From JAVJUS01 sp040220455 (GTDB taxonomy: Bacteria; Pseudomonadota; Alphaproteobacteria; DSM-16000; Inquilinaceae): 39,905 bases of DNA. Below the pieces are notes generated by a model. It ran no database searches, was not told the origin of the DNA, and saw only the letters and a program-made list of their open reading frames with translations. Position numbers and translations under genes: made by a program. The stretch is from NCBI GenBank assembly GCA_040220455.1, contig JAVJUS010000057.1, positions 1 to 39,905 on the forward strand. The letters run 5' to 3'. Below are positions 14,550 to 23,357 of the stretch, in pieces (position 1 is the stretch's first letter; every line of letters begins with the position of its first letter).

Positions 14550-15335
14550 TCAGCCCTCCTCGACGCTCAGGTGGTCGCTCAGGAAATCGAGCGTGCGCGA
14601 CCAGGCCAGATCGGCATCCGCGCTGTCATAGGCGTTGCCGGTCGGGTTCGCGAAGGCGTGGTCGGCGTCGTACCAGTGGACGGTGTAGCTCTTCTCCGCC
14701 GCGTTCATGGCGTTGGTCCAGGCATTGACCATCGCGGCGTCGATGAAGCCGTCCTGCGTGGCGAAGTGGCCGAGCACCGGGCTCTGCAGCGAGGCCAGCG
14801 CGTCGGGGCTGTCCGGCACGCGGCCGTAGTAGACGATCGTGGCGTCGACCGGTACGGCCATGGAGGCCTGGATCGACCAGCCGCCGCCGAAGCACCAGCC
14901 CATCGTGGCGATCCGGCCGGTCGTCGCCTCGTGGCTCTTCAGCCAGTCGATCCAGGTGGTCAGCGTCTCCGTCGCCTCTTCCGGCACGACCGACTGGGTG
15001 AGCGCCCGCGCCTCGTCGGGCGTGGTCGCCACCTCGCCGCCCATAAGATCGACGGCCAGCGCGACGTAGCCGAGATTGGCGAGCTCGTTGGCGACCGACT
15101 TGATCTGGTCGTTGAGGCCCCACCACTCGTGGATCAGCAGGACGGCGGCCGCCGGCGTCGTCTCCGGCAGCGCGAGCGCGGCGGAAACCGACCGGCCGCC
15201 CGGCGTGGTCAGCGTGACGGTGTCGAGCTCCTGGGCGACAGCTCGGGCGATCAGCGGGTCGGCGAGCACCGTGGCGAGCGGCAGGCCGGCGACGCCGGTC
15301 GCGGCGCGTTTCAGCAGCGTGCGGCGGTGATACAT
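14550..15335 (-). CDS. Dienelactone hydrolase family protein, exported by Tat
   Basis: A 261-residue alpha/beta hydrolase of the dienelactone hydrolase family. The N-terminus MYHRRTLLKRAATGVAGLPL has a twin-arginine motif and hydrophobic stretch, so the protein is probably exported folded; the cut may follow ARAVAQ near residue 37. The hydrolase core shows the oxyanion region LIHEWWGLNDQI, the nucleophile Cys in GWCFGGGW, an Asp in TQDGFID and a His in DADHAF, that is, a Cys-Asp-His triad. ATG 15335 is chosen because the signal begins there; the longer frame is low-complexity. It follows metZ after 187 bases on the same strand. The natural substrate is not evident. Confidence 0.9.
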   Translation of the reverse strand: MYHRRTLLKRAATGVAGLPLATVLADPLIARAVAQELDTVTLTTPGGRSVSAALALPETTPAAAVLLIHEWWGLNDQIKSVANELANLGYVALAVDLMGGEVATTPDEARALTQSVVPEEATETLTTWIDWLKSHEATTGRIATMGWCFGGGWSIQASMAVPVDATIVYYGRVPDSPDALASLQSPVLGHFATQDGFIDAAMVNAWTNAMNAAEKSYTVHWYDADHAFANPTGNAYDSADADLAWSRTLDFLSDHLSVEEG

Positions 15336-15522
15336 CGTGGGTCTCCCTGTTCGAGACGATCCCCGTTCGGGGCGTGCTCGAGCGCGCCGGGACCGGTCCC
15401 CGACGTGTCTCGTAGGGCAGACATGGGGCGCGACGGCGCGGCGGAAACCCACGTTCCGGTCAACAGAACGGGAGCCGGCGGGAGACAATCGGGGCCTGCG
15501 GGCCGGCCCGCGGTGGGGCGCC

Positions 15523-16773
15523 TCAGCAGCCCGCCGCCGCGCCGGCGCGCAGGGGAACGGCGCCGGCCTCGGCCGCGCCTTGCGCGATTTCCGCGGCGTG
15601 GCGGACATCGGCGACCAGGTCGCGCGCGTCCTCGAGTCCGACGGACAGGCGCACCAGCCCGTCGCCGATGCCGAGGGCGGCGCGCATCTCCGGCGACAGC
15701 CGCTGGTGCGTGGTCGTCGCCGGATGGGTGGCGAGCGACTTGGCGTCGCCGAGGTTGTTGGAGATGTCGAAGACCCCGAGCGCGTCGAGGAAGGCGAAAG
15801 CCGCCGGCTTGCCGCCCTCCAGCTCGATCGAGACCATGGTGCCGCCGTCGCTCATCTGCCGGCGCGCCAGGTCGACCTGCGGATGGCTGTCGGCATGGGG
15901 ATAGAGGACGCGGGCGACGCCCGGCGCGTCGGCCAGCGCGTCCGCCACGGCGCGGGCGTTGGCGCATTGCCGCTCGACGCGCAGGCTCAGCGTCTCCAGC
16001 CCCTTGGCCAGGACCCAGGCGTTGAACGGCGACAGGCTGGGCCCGGTATGGCGCAGGAAGGGCAGCAACGCGTCCTCGACGAACGCCTTGGTGCCCAGCA
16101 CCGCGCCGCCCAGGCAGCGACCCTGGCCATCGATGTGCTTGGTCGCGGAATAGACGACCACGTCGGCGCCCAGCGCCAGGGGCTTCTGCAGCATGGGCGT
16201 GGCGAAGACGTTGTCGACGATGACCCGCGCCCCGGCGGCATGCGCCATCTCGGCGACGGCCGGGATGTCGACGAGGTCGAGGGTCGGGTTCGACGGGCTT
16301 TCCAGGAAGACCGCCGTCGCGCCCGGCGCCAGCGCCTCGCGCCAGGCATCGAGGTCGGTGCCGTCGATCAGCACCGTCTCCACGCCCCAGCGGGGCAGCA
16401 GCTCGGCCAGGATGTACTCGCACGAGCCGAACAGCGCGCGCGCCGCGACGACCCGGTCGCCGGCGCGCACCGAGGCCATCAGCGCGGCGAAGACGGCGGC
16501 CATGCCGGTCGAGGTCGCCTTGCAGGCCTCCGCCCCCTCGAGCGTGCGCAGCCGCTCCTCGAAGACCGAGACCGTCGGGTTGGCGTAGCGCGAGTAGACG
16601 TAGCGCTCCGCCTTGCCCTTGAACGCGGCCTCGGCCTCCGCGGCCGAGCCGTAGACATAGCCCGAGGTCATGTAGAGCGCCTCGGCCGTCTCCTCGAACC
16701 CGCTGCGCTGCTGGCCGGAGCGCACGAGCAGGGTCTGAGGGTGCCAGTCCTGAGGCGACCGGGGGCCGGGCAT
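15523..16773 (-). CDS. metZ: O-succinylhomoserine sulfhydrylase
   Basis: A PLP enzyme of the Cys/Met metabolism family that makes homocysteine directly from an acylated homoserine and sulfide. It has 416 residues from ATG 16773. Typical MetZ sequence is seen: ETAEALYMTSGYVYGSAAEA, YVYSRYANPTV, the PLP lysine Lys212 in SATKHIDGQGR and the C-terminal RLSVGLED. GGAG six bases before ATG 16773 supports this start over ATG 16785, which sits two bases after a strong hairpin. It works with metX and metW, which are 12 kb away on the same strand. No SAM-II riboswitch is recognisable upstream. Preference for succinyl or acetyl ester cannot be decided. Confidence 0.93.
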   Translation of the reverse strand: MPGPRSPQDWHPQTLLVRSGQQRSGFEETAEALYMTSGYVYGSAAEAEAAFKGKAERYVYSRYANPTVSVFEERLRTLEGAEACKATSTGMAAVFAALMASVRAGDRVVAARALFGSCEYILAELLPRWGVETVLIDGTDLDAWREALAPGATAVFLESPSNPTLDLVDIPAVAEMAHAAGARVIVDNVFATPMLQKPLALGADVVVYSATKHIDGQGRCLGGAVLGTKAFVEDALLPFLRHTGPSLSPFNAWVLAKGLETLSLRVERQCANARAVADALADAPGVARVLYPHADSHPQVDLARRQMSDGGTMVSIELEGGKPAAFAFLDALGVFDISNNLGDAKSLATHPATTTHQRLSPEMRAALGIGDGLVRLSVGLEDARDLVADVRHAAEIAQGAAEAGAVPLRAGAAAGC

Positions 16774-16787
16774 GAGCGTCTCCATAC

Positions 16788-16809
16788 GAATGACGGCGAA
16801 CCGTCATTC
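16788..16809 (-). promoter_or_regulatory. Perfect hairpin in the metZ leader
   Basis: GAATGACGG and CCGTCATTC pair over nine bases around a TTCG loop on the minus strand. The hairpin ends five bases before the GGAG ribosome site of metZ. There is no T-run after it, so it does not look like a terminator of the upstream acyl-CoA ligase gene. A role in translation control or in stabilising a processed mRNA end is possible. Confidence 0.6.
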
Positions 16810-16893
16810 TATAGGACTTCGCGGAGCGGGGGGAATAGCTCCTGCGACGCCGGCCCGCAAGTGGTATGCGAGGCCCGATCCAGCGCCCCGGCC

Positions 16894-18594
16894 TCAGCCG
16901 CCCTCGCCCTTGGCGGCGTCCTCCTCGACCAGGGTCTTGCGGGAGAGCTTGCCGATCATGGTCTTGGGCAGGGGCTCGTCGCGGAACTCGACGACGCGGG
17001 GCATCTCGATCGGGGAGAGCTTGTCCTTCAGGAAGGTCTTGAGGTCGTCCCGAGTCATCGTCCGCCCGTCGACCAGCTTGATCCAGACCTTGACCGTCTG
17101 GCCGCGATAGGGGTCGGGCACGCCGCCGCAGACCACCTCCTCGACCGAGGGATGGAGGTAGATCGCCTCCTCCACCGTGCGCGGATAGACGTTGTAGCCG
17201 CCGGCCAGGATCAGGTCTTTGATGCGGTCGACGATGAAGGTGTAGCCGTCCTCGTCCATGTAGCCGACATCGCCGGTGTGCAGCCGCCCGTCGGCCAGCG
17301 TGTCGGCCGTTTCCTCCTCCCGGTTCCAGTAGCCCTTCATGATCTGGGGGCCGGACAGGCAGACTTCGCCCCGCTCGCCGATGCCCAGCACCTTGGTGCG
17401 ATCCTCCAGGTCGACGATCTCCACTGTCGTGCCGGGCAGCGGCAGGCCGATCGAGCCGGTCTTGTTGACGCCGTTCAGGGGGTTGGCTGTGGCGACCGGC
17501 GAGCTCTCCGTCAGGCCGTAGCCCTCGACCAGCTTGCAGCCGGTCAGCCGCTCGAAGGTCTGCTTGACCTCGACCGGCAGCGAGGCGCCGCCCGACAGGC
17601 AGAACTTGAGCGAGGAGATGTCGTAGCGATCCAGGTGCTTGTGGCCGTTGATCGCGGTGTAGATCGTCGGCACCGCCGGGAACAGCGTCGGCCGCTTCGT
17701 GCTCAGGATCTTCATGACCTGGTCGAGGTCGAAGCGCGGCAGCATCACGATCTCCGCGCCGATCATGACGCTGAAGTTCATGACCACGGTCATGGCGAAG
17801 ACGTGGAAGAAGGGCAGGACCCCCAGCGTGCGCTCCTGGCCGAGCGCGGCATCGGGGAACCACAGGCTCGATTGCCAGGTGTTGGCGTAGATGTTGCCGT
17901 GGGTCAGCATCGCGCCCTTGGGCACGCCCGTCGTCCCGCCGGTGTACTGCAGGACCGCGATGTCGCCCGGGTCGACATCGACCGGCGCGAAACGGCCGTC
18001 ATTGTCGATCAGCCGGTCGAAGGCGTGATAGCGGCCGTCCTTCGGCGGCTTGGCCACGTCCTTCGCCTTGGCGATCGGGTAGAGCCAGGACTTCGGAACC
18101 GGCAGCGCGCCGGCCATCCGGCACAGGACGACCGCGGGGACCGGCGTCGAGCGGTTGACCGCCTCCAGCTTGTCGACGAGCTGGCGGACATCCACAGTCA
18201 CCATCACGGACGCGCCCGAATCGGCGATCTGCTTGGCGATCTCCCGCTCGGCGTAGAGCGGGTTGAAGTTGACGACGATGCCACCGCATTTCAGCACCGC
18301 GAAATAGGCGATGACGAAATAGGGGCTGTTGGGCAGGAACAGCCCGACCCGGTCGCCCTTCTTCACGCCCAGGCCCTGCAGGCCCTTGGCGAATCGGTCG
18401 ACGGCCCGGCCGATCTCGGCGTAGGTGTACTTCTTGCCCATGAAGTCCGCCGCCGGCCGGTCGGCGAAGCGTGCCACGGCGTCGTCGAGCAGCGCGTGGA
18501 GCGGCCGTTCCGGCATCTCGGCGTGCCAGTCGATGCCGGCGGGATAGGCGTTCAGCCAGGCGGGGACGGTCGGGCGTTCTGCGGCCTCGGCCAT
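16894..18594 (-). CDS. fadD: Long-chain fatty acid-CoA ligase
   Basis: An AMP-forming acyl-CoA synthetase of 566 residues that activates fatty acids with ATP and CoA for beta-oxidation. It shows the AMP-binding motif YTGGTTGVPKGA near residues 215-226, the GYGLTESSPV motif, the LHTGDVGYMDEDGY segment and the C-terminal lysine motif PKTMIGKLSRK. ATG 18594 has GGAGG about eight bases upstream, so the longer frame is rejected. It is divergent from the ABC exporter gene, with 240 bases between them holding nothing I recognise. The symbol fadD is by similarity; chain-length preference cannot be read. Confidence 0.9.
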   Translation of the reverse strand: MAEAAERPTVPAWLNAYPAGIDWHAEMPERPLHALLDDAVARFADRPAADFMGKKYTYAEIGRAVDRFAKGLQGLGVKKGDRVGLFLPNSPYFVIAYFAVLKCGGIVVNFNPLYAEREIAKQIADSGASVMVTVDVRQLVDKLEAVNRSTPVPAVVLCRMAGALPVPKSWLYPIAKAKDVAKPPKDGRYHAFDRLIDNDGRFAPVDVDPGDIAVLQYTGGTTGVPKGAMLTHGNIYANTWQSSLWFPDAALGQERTLGVLPFFHVFAMTVVMNFSVMIGAEIVMLPRFDLDQVMKILSTKRPTLFPAVPTIYTAINGHKHLDRYDISSLKFCLSGGASLPVEVKQTFERLTGCKLVEGYGLTESSPVATANPLNGVNKTGSIGLPLPGTTVEIVDLEDRTKVLGIGERGEVCLSGPQIMKGYWNREEETADTLADGRLHTGDVGYMDEDGYTFIVDRIKDLILAGGYNVYPRTVEEAIYLHPSVEEVVCGGVPDPYRGQTVKVWIKLVDGRTMTRDDLKTFLKDKLSPIEMPRVVEFRDEPLPKTMIGKLSRKTLVEEDAAKGEGG

Positions 18595-18834
18595 CGGTCG
18601 GTATCCTCCCTGAAGCGATCGGCGGCCTTCCGGGCCCGGCGCCCGCGCCGCCGCACCACAATCTACGCGAAGGCGGCCGGTCGATGCCACCCGATACACA
18701 TCCTATGCGCGCAATGTCCACAGGACACGCGCCGAGGCCGGGACCGCGACCCGCCCCCGGAACCCTGGCCTCCCGCCGGGCGACCATGCTAAGAGGCCGC
18801 ACATGATCCGGGGCCAGAACCGCATCGGCCGGCC

Positions 18835-20631
18835 GTGAGCGACCCGCTGCTCGAGACGACGACGGACGCCAGTTCGCGCGCCCTGGTCTGGCGGCTGGTG
18901 CGCGATCATATGCGCCCGCAGGCCTGGCGCATCGCCGCGGCTTTCGTCTGCATGGCACTCGTCGCCGTCTCCACCGCCGCCATGGCCAAGGTCATGGAGC
19001 CGGCGATGAACCGGGTCTTCGACGCGCGTGAGGCGGCGATGCTTTATCCGGTCGCCGCGGCCGTCTTCGCCATCTTCGTGGTCAAGGGCGTGGCGAGCTA
19101 TGGCCAGGCCGTCCTGATGAACCATGTCGGCCGCACGGTGATCGCCGAGCTCCAGCACAAGATGTTCGCCCGGCTGGTCGGCGCCGATCTCGCCGCCTTC
19201 CAGGCCAACGCGGCCGGCACGCTGGTCTCGCGCTTCGTCTACGATACCCAGCAACTGTTCAGCGCGGTGTCCAACGCGATCACCGGCATCGGTCGCGACC
19301 TCCTGACGCTCGTCGCCCTGGGCGCGGTGATGCTCTCGCTCGACGCCCAGCTCGCCGTGATCGCGCTGGTGCTCTTCCCGACGGCGGTCTGGCCGATCGT
19401 CCGGCTGGGCAAGCGGATGCGCAAGGTCACGCGCACGACCCAGACCGACTTCGGCCAGCTCTCCGCGCGGCTGACGGAGGTCTTCCAGGGCATCCGGCAC
19501 GTCAAGGCGGACAGTGCCGAGACCCGCGAGGCCGAGCGGGCGCGCACGCTGATCGACCGGCTCGCCCGGCTGCAGCAGAAGCAGGCGCGGCTCAAGTCCG
19601 CCTCGCGCCCGATCATGGAGATCCTGGCCGGCACGGCGGTGGTCGGGATTCTGCTCTACGGCGGCAACCAGGTGATCGCCGGCAATCGCACGCCGGGCAG
19701 CCTGTTCGCCTTCATCACGGCGTTGCTGCTCGCCTACGAGCCGATGAAGAAGGTCGCCAACCTCAACGCCGTCCTCCAGCAGGGACTCGCCGCCGCGCAG
19801 CGGGTCTTCGCCCTGGTCGATTCCCGGCCCTCGATCGTCGACCGGCCTGATGCCCGGGCGATCGGCCGCGTCGAGGGCGACGTCCGGGTGGAGGACGTCC
19901 ACTTCGCCTATGCGGCCGACGCCCCCGCCCTGCACGGTGTGAGCCTTGACGTGCCCGCCGGCTCCACCGTCGCGCTGGTCGGCCCGTCCGGAGCGGGCAA
20001 GTCGACCCTGCTCGACCTGATTCCGCGCTTCTTCGACGTCGACCGGGGCCGGGTGACGATCGACGGCACGGACATCCGCGAAATGACGATCGACAGCCTG
20101 CGCGCCAATATCGCGCTGGTCAGCCAGGAGGTCGTGCTCTTCGACGACACGGTGCGCGCCAACATCGCCTATGCCCGGCCCGACGCCTCGCAGGCGGAGA
20201 TCGAGAGCGCGGCCCGCGACGCCGCCGCGCACGCCTTCATCACGGCCTTGCCCGAGGGCTACGATACCGTCGTCGGCGAGCGGGGCACCCGGCTGTCGGG
20301 CGGCCAGCGCCAGCGGCTGTCGATCGCGCGGGCGATGCTCAAGGACGCGCCGATCCTGCTGCTCGACGAAGCGACCTCCGCCCTCGATACGGAATCCGAG
20401 CGGCTGGTCCAGCAGGCGCTGGAGCGGCTGATGGCCGGGCGCACGACCCTGATCATCGCCCATCGCCTGTCGACCGTGATGAACGCCGACCGGATCTGCG
20501 TGATGGACCAGGGCCGCATCGTCGAGACCGGCAGCCATGCCGAGCTGATCGCGCGCGGCGGCCTCTACGCCCGGCTGTGGAGCCTGCAGACGACCGACAC
20601 ACCCCGCCCGGCCGCCGTCGCGGGGGAGTAG
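18835..20631 (+). CDS. ABC exporter, MsbA-like (lipid A/multidrug type)
   Basis: A 598-residue half-transporter with an N-terminal six-helix membrane domain (about residues 30-310) and a C-terminal ATPase domain. Walker A GPSGAGKST is at 383-391, the signature LSGGQRQR at 487-494 and Walker B ILLLDEA at 507-513, followed by the H-loop in IIAHRLSTV. Dimers of such proteins flip lipid A or other hydrophobic molecules across the inner membrane. The start is GTG 18835; an ATG at 18803 is out of frame. Similarity is strongest to the MsbA/lipid A exporter group, but that assignment is not certain. Confidence 0.92.
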   Translation: MSDPLLETTTDASSRALVWRLVRDHMRPQAWRIAAAFVCMALVAVSTAAMAKVMEPAMNRVFDAREAAMLYPVAAAVFAIFVVKGVASYGQAVLMNHVGRTVIAELQHKMFARLVGADLAAFQANAAGTLVSRFVYDTQQLFSAVSNAITGIGRDLLTLVALGAVMLSLDAQLAVIALVLFPTAVWPIVRLGKRMRKVTRTTQTDFGQLSARLTEVFQGIRHVKADSAETREAERARTLIDRLARLQQKQARLKSASRPIMEILAGTAVVGILLYGGNQVIAGNRTPGSLFAFITALLLAYEPMKKVANLNAVLQQGLAAAQRVFALVDSRPSIVDRPDARAIGRVEGDVRVEDVHFAYAADAPALHGVSLDVPAGSTVALVGPSGAGKSTLLDLIPRFFDVDRGRVTIDGTDIREMTIDSLRANIALVSQEVVLFDDTVRANIAYARPDASQAEIESAARDAAAHAFITALPEGYDTVVGERGTRLSGGQRQRLSIARAMLKDAPILLLDEATSALDTESERLVQQALERLMAGRTTLIIAHRLSTVMNADRICVMDQGRIVETGSHAELIARGGLYARLWSLQTTDTPRPAAVAGE

Positions 20632-20681
20632 GCCGTCAGAGCGTCAGCGAGCCCGTCGTTGCCGGCGCACGCCCTGCCGGC

Positions 20682-21635
20682 CTACGCCCCGATCGCGAGC
20701 CAGGCGATATACCCGGCGTAGATCGCCATCAGGCCCGCACCCTCCGCCCGCGTGATCCGCCAGCCGGTCACGGTCACCGCGACCAGCAGGCCCGTCGCGC
20801 CCAGCATTACCCAGACATCGGTCCCGGCCAGGCGGGCCGGCACGTCCAACGGATGGACCACCGCGGTGACGCCGAGGATGCCCAGGATATTGTAGATGTT
20901 GGAGCCGACCACGTTGCCGAAGGCGACGTCGCCCTGGCGCTTGATCGCGGCAATGACGGAGGTCGCCAGCTCCGGCAGCGAGGTGCCGACCGCGACGACG
21001 GTGAGGCCGATGACCGTCTCCGAGATGCCGGCGGCGAGCGCCAGCTCCGTTGCGCCGGACACGAGCAGGCGGGCGCCCAGGATGGTCACGGCGATGCCGA
21101 CCAGGGCGACGACGATACCGGCGACCAGGCCAAGCTTCGGCTCGGCGACGGCGGCGGCCTCCTCGGCATAGACCTCTCCCGCGGCATCGGGGCGCCGGCG
21201 CTCGGCGATCAGGGTCGCCACGGTGTAGACCACGAGGAGCGCGATCAGCGCCGCCCCGGCGAACCGGCCGACCGCACCGGCGGCGACGATGCCCGCGGCG
21301 ATCACACTCGCCGCCACCAGGACGGCGCCGTCCCGGCGGAAGGCCGCCGGCTTACAGGCGATCGGCGCCAGCACGGCCGCCAGCCCGAGGATCAGCAGGA
21401 TGTTGGCGATGTTGGAGCCGATGACATTGCCGAGCGCGATGCCGGGCGACCCGGCGAAGGCGGCCTCCAGGCTCGTCACGAGTTCCGGCGTCGAGGTCCC
21501 GAAGCCGACAAGCGTCAGACCGATGACCAGCGGCGAGACGCCGAGCCGGCTCGCCGTCGCGACGGCACCGCGCACGAGGAGTTCGCCGCCCGCGAGCAGC
21601 AGGGCGAAGCCGCCGACCAGCATGATCCAGAGCAT
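20682..21635 (-). CDS. Calcium/sodium (CaCA family) antiporter
   Basis: A 317-residue inner-membrane cation exchanger of the YrbG/CaCA type. The two family alpha-repeats are plain: GFGTSTPEL at residues 44-52 and AVGTSLPELATSV near 215, each preceded by a Gly-rich helix and followed by GNVIGSNIANILLI or GNVVGSNIYNILGI. About ten hydrophobic helices are visible, with a short acidic loop between halves. ATG 21635 is chosen because the first helix starts directly there; the longer frame overlaps the aminotransferase gene. Ion specificity (Ca2+, Na+, K+) is not decided by sequence. Confidence 0.93.
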   Translation of the reverse strand: MLWIMLVGGFALLLAGGELLVRGAVATASRLGVSPLVIGLTLVGFGTSTPELVTSLEAAFAGSPGIALGNVIGSNIANILLILGLAAVLAPIACKPAAFRRDGAVLVAASVIAAGIVAAGAVGRFAGAALIALLVVYTVATLIAERRRPDAAGEVYAEEAAAVAEPKLGLVAGIVVALVGIAVTILGARLLVSGATELALAAGISETVIGLTVVAVGTSLPELATSVIAAIKRQGDVAFGNVVGSNIYNILGILGVTAVVHPLDVPARLAGTDVWVMLGATGLLVAVTVTGWRITRAEGAGLMAIYAGYIAWLAIGA

Positions 21636-21762
21636 GAGGGGTCCGATCGGGACGAGAAGATCGCGGGCGCCGGCCCGTCCGAGCGCGGCGCGGGCGATAG
21701 ATCGTCTCTCCCGAGCGGCCTGTGAAGGGCCGTCCGGAGAAAAATCCGCGGTGGGGACCCAT

Positions 21763-21802
21763 CGGAGCCGTAGGTTGCCCAGCGCCGAAGGCGCTGCGCA
21801 GC
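21763..21802 (+). repeat. Third REP-like palindrome
   Basis: CGGAGCC GTAG followed by GTTGCCCAGCGCC, loop GAA and GGCGCTGCGCAGC. Its first 25 bases are identical to 11426-11450. The stem pairs at 11 of 13 positions, with the same C-C mismatch as in the other two copies. It lies between the antiporter and aminotransferase genes, upstream of the antiporter start. Confidence 0.75.
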
Positions 21803-21826
21803 GGCGCCGTCCGAGCCGATCGCGCT

Positions 21827-22990
21827 TCAGCTCCGGCCGAGGAACCGGCCGAGCCGGTCGAGCGCGGCGTCGAGCACCGCGTCCTGCTTGGAAAAGCAGA
21901 ATCGCACCAGCGTGCGCGGTCCCTCGCCGGCATAGAAGCCGCCGACCGGAATGGCGGCGACGCCGCCTTCGGTGATCATGCGCCGGCAGAAGGCCTCGTC
22001 GCTCTCCGCGATCCCGCTCGCCGCCAGGTCGATGTTGAGGAAATAGGTCCCGCCGCAGTCGAGCACCGACAGACCGAGCCGCTCCAGCCCCGCCGCCAGC
22101 CGGTCGCGTCGGCGCTGCATGTCGGCGGCCAGGGCCTCGAAGAAGCCCTGGTCCTTGCGCAGGCCGTAGGCGACGGCCGTCTGCAGGTTCGGCGGCGTGG
22201 TGAAGACCAGGAACTGGTGGGCCTTCGCCACGGTCCGGATCAGTTCGGGCGCCGCCGTAACGTAGCCCACCTTCCAGCCGGTCAGCGAAAAGGTCTTGCC
22301 GGCCGAGCCGATCTTGAGGCACCGCTCGCGCATGCCCGGCAGGGTCATCAGCGGGATGTGGGACCGGCCGTCGAAGAGGATGTGCTCGTAGACCTCGTCG
22401 CAGATCGCCACCGCGTCGGCGTCCTTCACCGCCTCGGCGATCAGGGCCAGTTCCTCGGCCGCGAAGGTCTTGGCCGAGGGGTTCTGCGGATCGTTGAGCA
22501 GAACCGCCTTGGTCCGCGGCGTCACCGCCTCGGCCAGCGCCGCGCGCGTCACCCGCCAGTCGGGCGGGCGCAGGCTGACCAGCTTCGGCACGCCGCCGGC
22601 CCGCCGGACCATGGGCAGGTAGGCGTCGTACATCGGCTCGAACAGGACGACCTCGTCGCCCGGCTCGATCAGGGCGAGGAGCGCGGCGGCCAGCGCTTCC
22701 GTCGCACCGGTCGTCACCATCACCTCGGTATCGGGGTCGACCTCCAGGCCGTAGAAGATGCGGTCGTGCTCGGCGACGGCGCGGCGCAGCTCGGTCAGGC
22801 CCAGCATCGGCGGATACTGGTTCCAGCCGTCGACCACCGCCTCGGCCGCGGCCCGGCGCACGTCGTCGGGACCCGCGTCGTCTGGAAATCCCTGGCCCAG
22901 ATTGACCGCCTCGTGCTCGCGCGCCAGACGGGACATGACCTCGAACACCGTCGTGCCGAGGCCCGAGAGAACCGAGTTGGCCGGCTTCAT
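21827..22990 (-). CDS. PLP-dependent class I/II aminotransferase
   Basis: A 387-residue fold-type I aminotransferase. Seen are the N-terminal VNLGQGFPDD (near residues 28-37), the NDPQNPSAKTF segment with the Asn-Pro that contacts PLP, CDEVYEHILFDG, the PLP lysine Lys232 in SAGKTFSLTGWKVGY, and the C-terminal RFCFSK with the carboxylate-binding Arg. The GQGFPD opening and overall layout resemble the methionine/kynurenine aminotransferase group and also DapC-type enzymes; the substrate is left open. ATG 22990 is preferred. It overlaps by ATGA with a small upstream frame of doubtful reality. Confidence 0.92.
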   Translation of the reverse strand: MKPANSVLSGLGTTVFEVMSRLAREHEAVNLGQGFPDDAGPDDVRRAAAEAVVDGWNQYPPMLGLTELRRAVAEHDRIFYGLEVDPDTEVMVTTGATEALAAALLALIEPGDEVVLFEPMYDAYLPMVRRAGGVPKLVSLRPPDWRVTRAALAEAVTPRTKAVLLNDPQNPSAKTFAAEELALIAEAVKDADAVAICDEVYEHILFDGRSHIPLMTLPGMRERCLKIGSAGKTFSLTGWKVGYVTAAPELIRTVAKAHQFLVFTTPPNLQTAVAYGLRKDQGFFEALAADMQRRRDRLAAGLERLGLSVLDCGGTYFLNIDLAASGIAESDEAFCRRMITEGGVAAIPVGGFYAGEGPRTLVRFCFSKQDAVLDAALDRLGRFLGRS

Positions 22991-23163
22991 CGCGATCCCG
23001 CCCCGGCCGGCGGACCGGCCGTCGCCGGCAGCCTCGCCAGCGGCGCCGCGCCATCGGTCCGCGAGCCGGGAACCGCGGCGAACCGCGGCCGGATCGCCGC
23101 GACCCTGCCTTCGCCGTGCCACGGAACGCCGTCGTCGTCGACGGCCGCGATCTCGCCCGCCAT
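22987..23163 (-). CDS. Doubtful small ORF overlapping the aminotransferase start
   Basis: An ATG frame of 58 codons (starting MAGEIAAVDDDGVPW) ends in a TGA that overlaps the aminotransferase ATG as ATGA, the form of translational coupling. The second half is Ala/Pro/Gly-rich and not like a folded protein. I do not recognise it. It may be a leader frame or chance. Confidence 0.2.
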   Translation of the reverse strand: MAGEIAAVDDDGVPWHGEGRVAAIRPRFAAVPGSRTDGAAPLARLPATAGPPAGAGSR

Positions 23164-23357
23164 GCCAACCGCTCCGCCAGGGGGATCCGCGCGTGGCGAC
23201 GGGGCGCCGCCACGGCCGCCGCGTGAGAAGAGGCGGGGGCGACCGGCGTCGCCCGCCCTCCGCGCGGCGGGCAGTGATCAAAGCGCGCCCGCCATCCGGT
23301 TGCAAGGGGGCGATCGGTCCGGAACGGACAGGCCGACCGGAGAACGGGGGCCGCGCC
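23164..23357. other. Non-coding gap, nothing recognised
   Basis: With the doubtful small ORF set aside, 22991-23357 is 367 bases without an accepted gene. It is very GC-rich, has a short direct repeat of CCGCGGTT near 23075-23095, and shows no clear promoter, terminator or RNA gene. Confidence 0.5.

Noticed and set aside
16774..16893. SAM-II riboswitch expected before metZ
   Set aside because: The conserved pseudoknot bases I know for SAM-II are not present; only a simple hairpin is.
20660..20690. GTAG followed by GCCGGC repeats on the minus strand, like another REP
   Set aside because: GTAG includes the stop codon of the antiporter gene, and the stem is only the self-pairing GCCGGC without the GTYGCCCA head shared by the three real copies.
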